Assembly: GCA_016211245.1 (NCBI GenBank)
Contig: JACQSQ010000002.1
Location: 1-18,239, forward strand
DNA from: Candidatus Woesearchaeota archaeon
Lineage (GTDB): Archaea; Nanobdellota; Nanobdellia; Woesearchaeales; GW2011-AR4
Direction of reading: 5' to 3'
Length of the DNA stretch: 18,239 nt
Part shown: positions 13,488 to 18,239 of the stretch, in pieces
Numbering within the stretch: position 1 is the stretch's first letter
Layout of the letters: every line of letters begins with the position of its first letter
Program-made: the position numbers and the translations under genes
The notes under the pieces: model-generated
Database searches by the model: none
What the model was told of the DNA's origin: nothing
What the model saw: only the letters and a program-made list of their open reading frames with translations

Positions 13488-15272
13488 TCACTTGTATGCT
13501 TTCTCAACAGCCAGGTCATGCGCCGCGATATAATTTTTTATGAAGCTTTTCCAGTCAGCCATCGAGGCCGTTTTTCTCGCCTGGAGCTTGTTTGCTGTCC
13601 TTTCCTCTTTTGAAAAATTCGCGAAATTTAGCATGACTTCCACCAATTGGCTGACAACATCGTCATCGCTTTTATTCAGCCGCTTCAGGACATAAATCCC
13701 TGGCGTGTCAGACTGGGCGCATTCTGAGCAAAAATACCTTCCGAATCCGGCCAAGTCCGTTGTTACGGAAGAAACTCCCAAAGCACCAGCCTCTAATGGG
13801 GTGTAGCCCCATGGCTCGTAGTAGCTTGGAAAAATTCCAAGATGGGAGCCTTGCATGGCCTCGTAATAGTTCAGGTTAAGCAGCCCATCCGCGCCGCTGA
13901 GATAAATGGGGTAGAAAATAATCTTTACCGGATCGCTTTCGCCGTTTTTCAGGCTGGCGGCATTTATGGCTCCCAATATTTCGTCATTCCCGCTGTAAAG
14001 GTCATGAGTTGCTGCCGGAGGCGTTCCTTTCTTCAGGAATCTTGAGACCCTTATCTTCATTTCCGTCAGAAAATCTTCCTCAAACAGCGTGTCATTGCTT
14101 ATTTTTTTGCCGGATACAAAAGAGTAAATCAGGTTTTTCTCGACATCCCCCATTGTCTCTTCCAAAGCGTCCTTTATGTCCTGGAAGAGGGTTTTGTTTT
14201 CTATAATCTCGGGCTTTATGTTCCTGAAATTGGCAGGCACCCATATGAAAGCCACGATTGTCTTTTTTGTTTTTTCACGCTTCATTGCCTCATTCAGTTT
14301 GCCGAGAGCCTTGATGTAGATGTCTATGCCCTTGTCGTGAAACTCATACCTTCCGGCCAAAAAATAAATAAGCGTTTCTTTCGGGTCGAATGTGTAATAG
14401 GGGAAAAAATAATACAGCATGAACTCCCGTATCCTGTCCCTTTGGATTTTATGCTTGATGACAATCTCTTCAAATGAGGGAAACTTGCTTATGTCCAGGC
14501 CGTTGGGGAGCAGGATATCCGGCTTTTTCTTGAGAAGGTACAATGCCTCCATCCCTGTTATCTCGCTGACTGTCGTGAAAGCATCGGCAAAAGCTGCTGA
14601 ATTCCTCTCTACCAAATGCTTTGATTCTATATTGTATTTGTAAACTTCCTGGTCAGGATTTATCTTGTCCCAAATGGAATACAGGTCGGCATTTGCGCTT
14701 GCAAGAGCCCTTCCAAGAACAGTCGCATGGGTTGTGAATACAGTGCCAATATTCACTTTTTTCTTCTTAAGGTAGAGAATTGCGGTTCCTGAAAGCCACT
14801 CATGAAAATGAGCCACTATTTTTTTGCCCGCGGCGCGCTTGGACAATATTTCTAGAAGCATGCCGGCTGTATAAGCCCACACCACAGGCTCGTCATAGTC
14901 TTTTGGAGCCCTTAGGGAATCTATCTTGAACCAGTCCCAAAGCTCGCGCTTGATATCATTAGCCCTGCTCTTGCAGTTTTCAAAGTCAATCAAAATTACA
15001 TTTGGAGAGCCTTCCACAAGCCACTTCCCATAATGGCAGATTACGCCTATCCTCTTCAGCTCTTCAAATGGCTGCTTGCACAGCTCATTCGGGATTTCCT
15101 CCTCGAAATGTCCGATTGCCTTGGGGGCAAAATAAGGGCCGATCATGAAATAGTTTTCACCATAGGCCTCGACCATCTTTGCAGCCTTTGACATTACTAC
15201 AGTGTATATTCCCCCGACTTTGTTGCAGACTTCCCAGGAAACCTCAAACAAAATATCGGCTTTTTTGTCCAT
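13488..15272 (-). CDS. GT3-family (eukaryote-type) glycogen synthase
   Basis: A 594-residue glycosyltransferase with the signature of family GT3, the fungal/animal glycogen synthase family: FEVSWEVCNKVGGIYTV (9-25, nucleotide-sugar loop), AHFHEWLSG (154-162), TTHATVLGR (180-188), LPNGLDISKFPSF (255-267), LAGRYEFHDKGID (305-317) and YEPWGYTPLE (485-494, with the catalytic E pair). GT3 enzymes extend alpha-1,4-glucan, usually from UDP-glucose. The protein is shorter than yeast Gsy (about 705), lacking the N- and C-terminal phosphoregulatory extensions, as is normal for prokaryotic members. It starts leaderless behind a box A at 15296-15303. It leads the minus-strand operon and diverges from a second, unrelated synthase-like gene. 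Confidence 0.93.
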   Translation of the reverse strand: MDKKADILFEVSWEVCNKVGGIYTVVMSKAAKMVEAYGENYFMIGPYFAPKAIGHFEEEIPNELCKQPFEELKRIGVICHYGKWLVEGSPNVILIDFENCKSRANDIKRELWDWFKIDSLRAPKDYDEPVVWAYTAGMLLEILSKRAAGKKIVAHFHEWLSGTAILYLKKKKVNIGTVFTTHATVLGRALASANADLYSIWDKINPDQEVYKYNIESKHLVERNSAAFADAFTTVSEITGMEALYLLKKKPDILLPNGLDISKFPSFEEIVIKHKIQRDRIREFMLYYFFPYYTFDPKETLIYFLAGRYEFHDKGIDIYIKALGKLNEAMKREKTKKTIVAFIWVPANFRNIKPEIIENKTLFQDIKDALEETMGDVEKNLIYSFVSGKKISNDTLFEEDFLTEMKIRVSRFLKKGTPPAATHDLYSGNDEILGAINAASLKNGESDPVKIIFYPIYLSGADGLLNLNYYEAMQGSHLGIFPSYYEPWGYTPLEAGALGVSSVTTDLAGFGRYFCSECAQSDTPGIYVLKRLNKSDDDVVSQLVEVMLNFANFSKEERTANKLQARKTASMADWKSFIKNYIAAHDLAVEKAYK

Positions 15273-15295
15273 TAATTTACTATTTTATTTCTTAC

Positions 15296-15303
15296 TTTAT
15301 AAA
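15296..15303 (-). promoter_or_regulatory. Box A of the GT3 synthase operon
   Basis: TTTATAAA within the palindrome CTTTATAAAG, centred 27 bp before the ATG at 15272. No Shine-Dalgarno site is seen, so the transcript is probably leaderless. Confidence 0.5.
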
Positions 15304-15440
15304 GATTTGATACTACTTGGAAGGAAAAATGAATGAAATTTATGCCTCTTGATTGAATAGTGCATGATTAGCGAATTTAGGAATTTTCATTACTAAATCG
15401 TATGCTAAGTATCCGTATTTCATCAATCAAACCATCAATT

Positions 15441-15450
15441 ATTTATATAG
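15441..15450 (+). promoter_or_regulatory. Probable box A of the wHTH/GT4 operon
   Basis: ATTTATATAG on the plus strand. It predicts a start near 15471, about 25 nt before the GTG at 15496. The 223-bp region between the divergent glucan operons otherwise holds only AT-rich sequence with a weak ATTTAG/CTAAAT dyad (15375-15398), a possible binding site for the neighbouring regulator. Confidence 0.4.
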
Positions 15451-15495
15451 GTTCTATCTAAAATAATTATAACTTAAGATTATCATAGTGGCAAG

Positions 15496-15813
15496 GTGGC
15501 AGTAAATAATAAAGAAGGTGCTAGTAAAAGGACTTTTATAGAGATAAGGGACTCTATTCTTTTGTCGCTCGCTTCTGGTCAGAAAACCATCAACCAGATT
15601 TCCAATGAAACAGGGATAAACTGGAAAACAGTTGACAACCATTTGGTCCATCTGATGGGAAAATTGCTTGTGAGAGAGGCATTCACTTCTCCTTATGTCA
15701 GAATTTTTGAGCTGACAGCTTTTGGCAAAGACTATCTTAGAAAAAATCTTGGAAAGAATATCAAAATCACAGACAATAAGCTGATAAAAATCAACGGCGA
15801 GGGGCATACATGA
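15496..15813 (+). CDS. Winged-helix transcriptional regulator of the glucan island
   Basis: A 105-residue winged helix-turn-helix protein. Residues about 15-75 carry the domain: FIEIRDSILLSLASG (helix 1), KTINQISNETGINWKTVDNHLVHLMGKLLV (helix-turn-helix, recognition helix about 42-54), and the wing FTSPYVRIFELTAFGKDYLRKNL. This ArsR/MarR-like archaeal layout is typical of small autoregulated factors. The GTG start is the only sensible one, because the next ATG is within the recognition region. The stop overlaps the glycosyltransferase start (ATGA at 15810-15813), so the two are translationally coupled. It plausibly controls one or both divergent glucan operons; this rests on position only. 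Confidence 0.83.
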   Translation: MAVNNKEGASKRTFIEIRDSILLSLASGQKTINQISNETGINWKTVDNHLVHLMGKLLVREAFTSPYVRIFELTAFGKDYLRKNLGKNIKITDNKLIKINGEGHT

Positions 15814-17018
15814 AGGTATTGATGTTCGGCTGGGAATTTCCGCCGATGAGCAGCGGGGGATTGGGAACTGCATGCTACGGCTTGACTAAAGGGCTGAGCA
15901 GGAAAGGGGTAGAAATAACTTTTGTGTTGCCGTACTCGGGAGAAAGCGACGCCAATTTCCTCAAAATGAAGTCCACAAATGACATGCAGAGATTGAGGCT
16001 AAGAAAAATAGACTCTGCTATAAAGCCGTACATGACCTCGGAAAGCTATCACCGGTTTGTGAGCAAAAAATCAGCTCAGCAGGCAAAGATATACGGCTCG
16101 ACTTTGTTTGACGAAGTGCATAGATATACGCTTGCAGCAGAAAAAATAGCGGAAGAGGAAGACTTTGACGTAATACATTGCCATGACTGGATGACATTTG
16201 GGGCCGGAATAAAGGCCAAGAAAAAGAAAAACAAGCCATTAGTGCTGCATGTCCATGCAACGGAGCTTGACAGGACCGGAAGCCATAAGGTCAACCAATA
16301 TGTTTATGACATGGAAAGGGAAGGCATGCACAAAGCAGACAAGGTAATCGCGGTGAGCAATTTCACCAAGCACAAGATAATAAGCCATTATGGCATTGCC
16401 CCGGAAAAAATAGAAGTCGTCCATAATGCAGTTGATTTCTCACAGCATTACTATGACGAGACATTTGCACTTAAAAAAACAGACAGGATTGTATTGTTCC
16501 TTGGCAGGCTCACTCTGCAAAAAGGCCCGGACTATTTTGTGGAAGCAGCCAAGAAAGTGCTTGCTCATGAGAGAAACGTGAAATTCATAGTTGCAGGCGC
16601 CGGGGACATGGAAGCCAGAATGATAGAAAGGGCTGCGGAGCTTGGCATTGCGGACAATGTCCTGTTCGCTGGCTTCCTGGATCAGGATGACGTGGAAAGG
16701 GCTTACAAAATGGCTGATATCTATGTAATGCCATCGGTTTCGGAGCCTTTCGGGATAACTGCCCTGGAGGCAATGAAATTCAAAACTCCGTCAATCGTTT
16801 CAAGGCAAAGCGGCGTCTCAGAAGTTATAAAGCATTGCCTTAAAGTGGATTTCTGGGATGTAAATGAGATGAGCAGCAAGATAATAGCCCTGCTAAGATA
16901 CAGGCCCCTGCATGAAACCCTCAAGGAAAGCGGCTACTCCGAAGTTAAAAAATTCAATTGGGACGTGCCGGCAGAGAAATGCATGAGGATTTACAATAAG
17001 CTGATTGGCAAAGGTTAA
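15810..17018 (+). CDS. GT4/GT5-like glycosyltransferase, probable alpha-glucan (glycogen) synthase
   Basis: A 402-residue GT-B glycosyltransferase. Seen in order: GWEFPPMSSGGLGTACYGL (7-25, the N-terminal glycine loop of synthase-like enzymes), VIHCHDWMT (121-129), LHVHATELDR (145-154), FLGRLTLQKGPDYF (230-243), and the C-terminal SEPFGITALEAM motif (311-322) with E312 and E320 at the donor-binding EX7E positions. Archaeal relatives next to GH57 genes are annotated as glycogen or starch synthases using nucleotide-diphosphate glucose, so alpha-1,4-glucan elongation is likely, although GT4 enzymes vary widely in substrate. It overlaps the wHTH gene by 4 bp and is followed by the GH57 gene. Confidence 0.85.
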   Translation: MKVLMFGWEFPPMSSGGLGTACYGLTKGLSRKGVEITFVLPYSGESDANFLKMKSTNDMQRLRLRKIDSAIKPYMTSESYHRFVSKKSAQQAKIYGSTLFDEVHRYTLAAEKIAEEEDFDVIHCHDWMTFGAGIKAKKKKNKPLVLHVHATELDRTGSHKVNQYVYDMEREGMHKADKVIAVSNFTKHKIISHYGIAPEKIEVVHNAVDFSQHYYDETFALKKTDRIVLFLGRLTLQKGPDYFVEAAKKVLAHERNVKFIVAGAGDMEARMIERAAELGIADNVLFAGFLDQDDVERAYKMADIYVMPSVSEPFGITALEAMKFKTPSIVSRQSGVSEVIKHCLKVDFWDVNEMSSKIIALLRYRPLHETLKESGYSEVKKFNWDVPAEKCMRIYNKLIGKG

Positions 17019-17081
17019 ATATATGAATGAAAAAACAATCAGAATATAAAATGGCAAAAAACTTGACAAAATAAAATTCAA

Positions 17082-17091
17082 AATTTAAATA
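17082..17091 (+). promoter_or_regulatory. Box A of the GH57 gene
   Basis: AATTTAAATA centred 29 bp before ATG 17116, with no Shine-Dalgarno site, so the transcript is likely leaderless. It would give GH57 expression independent of the upstream GT4 gene. Confidence 0.4.
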
Positions 17092-17115
17092 AAACTTATA
17101 TAATAAAAAATCAAA

Positions 17116-18239
17116 ATGGTAAGCGTTTGCTTTTATTTCCAGGTGCACCAGCCGCTGAGGCTGAAAAGATACTCGGTATTTGATATTGGAAAACATAGCC
17201 CTTATTTTGACGAGCATAAGAATGAGGCAATAATAAGGAAGATAACCCATAAATGTTACTTGCCGGCAAACAAGATAATCCTTGATTTGATAAACAAAAC
17301 CGAAGGCAAATTCAAGGCTTCCTACAGCATGACAGGGGTGGTGCTGGAGCAGCTTGAGAAATACGCCCCAGAAGTAATTGAGAGCTTCAGGAAATTAGCA
17401 GATACAGGATGCGTCGAGATTCTTGATGAAACATACCACCACACATTGTCATTCCTTTACTCGAAGGAGGAATTCAGGGAGCAGGTTCTTTTGCACAACA
17501 AGAAAATAAGGCAGCTTTTCAACTGCAAGCCGACGGTATTCAGGAACACTGAGCTGGTCTACAGCAATGAGCTTGCGTCCTTCATGGAGAAAATGGGCTA
17601 CAAAGGCATTCTGGCAGAAGGTGCAGACCATATACTTGGATGGAGGAGCCCTAATTTTGTATACAGCCCAAAAGGCTCAAAAAAAATAAGATTGCTGCTA
17701 AAAAATTACAGATTAAGCGACGATATTGCATTCAGGTTTTCAGAGAAAGGATGGAAAGAATACCCATTGACAGCCACAAAATTTGCGCAGTGGGTCGGCA
17801 ACATTAATGGCAACGGGAATTTGGTAAACTTATTCATGGACTACGAGACATTTGGCGAGCACCAATGGGAAGACAAGGGCATTTTCGAATTCTTGAAGCA
17901 TCTGCCTCATGAAATTTTAAAGCACCCCCATAATGATTTTGTGACGCCTAGCGAGGCAATCAAAAGATACGATGCAGTTGCGGAGCTCGACTTTCCGCAT
18001 TTTGTGAGCTGGGCAGACATCGAGAGGGACGTAAGCGCATGGCTTGGCAACAAGATGCAGCAGGAAGCCATGAAGGAAATATACAGCCTTGAGCCGCATG
18101 TAAAGCTTTCGAAGAATCCACAACTGCTTGACCAGTGGAGAAAGCTGCAGACAAGCGACCATTTCTATTACATGTGCACCAAATGGTTCAATGACGGCGA
18201 CGTGCACAAGTACTTCAACCCTTACGAAAGCCCTTACGA
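17116..18239 (+). CDS. GH57 glycoside hydrolase (alpha-amylase type), 3' end outside window
   Basis: 374 codons are open to the window edge without a stop. The family GH57 motifs appear in order: VHQPLRL (10-16, motif 1), GCVEILDETYHH (98-109, motif 2), VFRNTELVY (141-149, motif 3, nucleophile E146) and LFMDYETFGEHQW (239-251, motif 4, acid/base D242). GH57 enzymes act on alpha-1,4 or alpha-1,6 glucans as amylases, amylopullulanases, 4-alpha-glucanotransferases or branching enzymes. The compact architecture resembles the small cytoplasmic archaeal alpha-amylase group (COG1449). No signal peptide is seen, so it likely works on internal glycogen. The C-terminal HFYYMCTKWFNDGDVHKYF block suggests only a short tail is missing. 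Confidence 0.92.
   Translation, partial: MVSVCFYFQVHQPLRLKRYSVFDIGKHSPYFDEHKNEAIIRKITHKCYLPANKIILDLINKTEGKFKASYSMTGVVLEQLEKYAPEVIESFRKLADTGCVEILDETYHHTLSFLYSKEEFREQVLLHNKKIRQLFNCKPTVFRNTELVYSNELASFMEKMGYKGILAEGADHILGWRSPNFVYSPKGSKKIRLLLKNYRLSDDIAFRFSEKGWKEYPLTATKFAQWVGNINGNGNLVNLFMDYETFGEHQWEDKGIFEFLKHLPHEILKHPHNDFVTPSEAIKRYDAVAELDFPHFVSWADIERDVSAWLGNKMQQEAMKEIYSLEPHVKLSKNPQLLDQWRKLQTSDHFYYMCTKWFNDGDVHKYFNPYESPY

Noticed and set aside
15328..15351. Seven-codon ORF (MNEIYAS) behind GGAAGG in the divergent glucan spacer
   Set aside because: It is too short, has no amino-acid bias typical of an attenuator, and the predicted promoter for the downstream gene lies after it.
17449..18207. Minus-strand open frames opposite the 3' region
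   Set aside because: The plus strand encodes a clear GH57 protein here, open to the window edge.
1..18239. CRISPR array, tRNA, rRNA, insertion sequence or phage genes
   Set aside because: No regularly spaced repeats, cloverleaf-like sequences, transposase or phage protein motifs were found on reading both strands.

Overview
The window looks like part of an AT-rich archaeal chromosome. Many genes have a TATA-like box A whose centre lies 27-30 bp upstream of the start codon, implying leaderless mRNAs. Others have strong GGAGGTG Shine-Dalgarno sites. Archaeal-type families dominate: an Lhr-type phosphoesterase, an XRE-CBS regulator, AlaX, archaeal VapBC, and GH57 with an archaeal GT4/5-like synthase. 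A bacterial-type MetK in this setting and two toxin-antitoxin modules would fit a DPANN lineage such as Woesearchaeota or relatives. That placement is an inference; the window has no rRNA or other marker to fix it.

Layout. 1-1010: a UPF0175 antitoxin and DUF3368 PIN toxin pair, bracketed by two related 23-bp dyad elements. 1023-3352: metK (minus) diverging from a GNAT plus XRE-CBS operon, which ends in a 17-bp-arm inverted repeat. 3414-5354: a zinc-dependent phospholipase C-like protein and a calcineurin-like phosphoesterase, both minus and each with its own promoter. 5417-6431: two divergent paralogous four-helix membrane proteins around a structured 298-bp intergenic region. 6490-7197: an AlaX tRNA-editing protein. 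7263-10757: a GH15-like glucoamylase between two unrecognised genes, both interrupted. The first carries an in-frame TGA and the second an in-frame TAG plus a one-base frameshift. 10807-11408: a VapBC module with a dense operator.

11472-18239 is an alpha-glucan (glycogen) island. On the minus strand are a GT3 eukaryote-type glycogen synthase followed by a glycogen debranching enzyme. Divergently on the plus strand are a winged-helix regulator translationally coupled to a GT4/GT5-like synthase, then a GH57 glycosidase cut by the window edge. Together with the GH15 protein this covers synthesis, debranching and hydrolysis of a storage polyglucan. No ADP-glucose pyrophosphorylase or phosphorylase is seen here.

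No tRNA, rRNA, CRISPR array or insertion sequence was recognised. The most unusual observations are the interrupted gene pair around GH15, the repeats flanking the first toxin-antitoxin module, the architecture between the membrane-protein paralogs, and the pairing of two unrelated glycogen-synthase-like enzymes.
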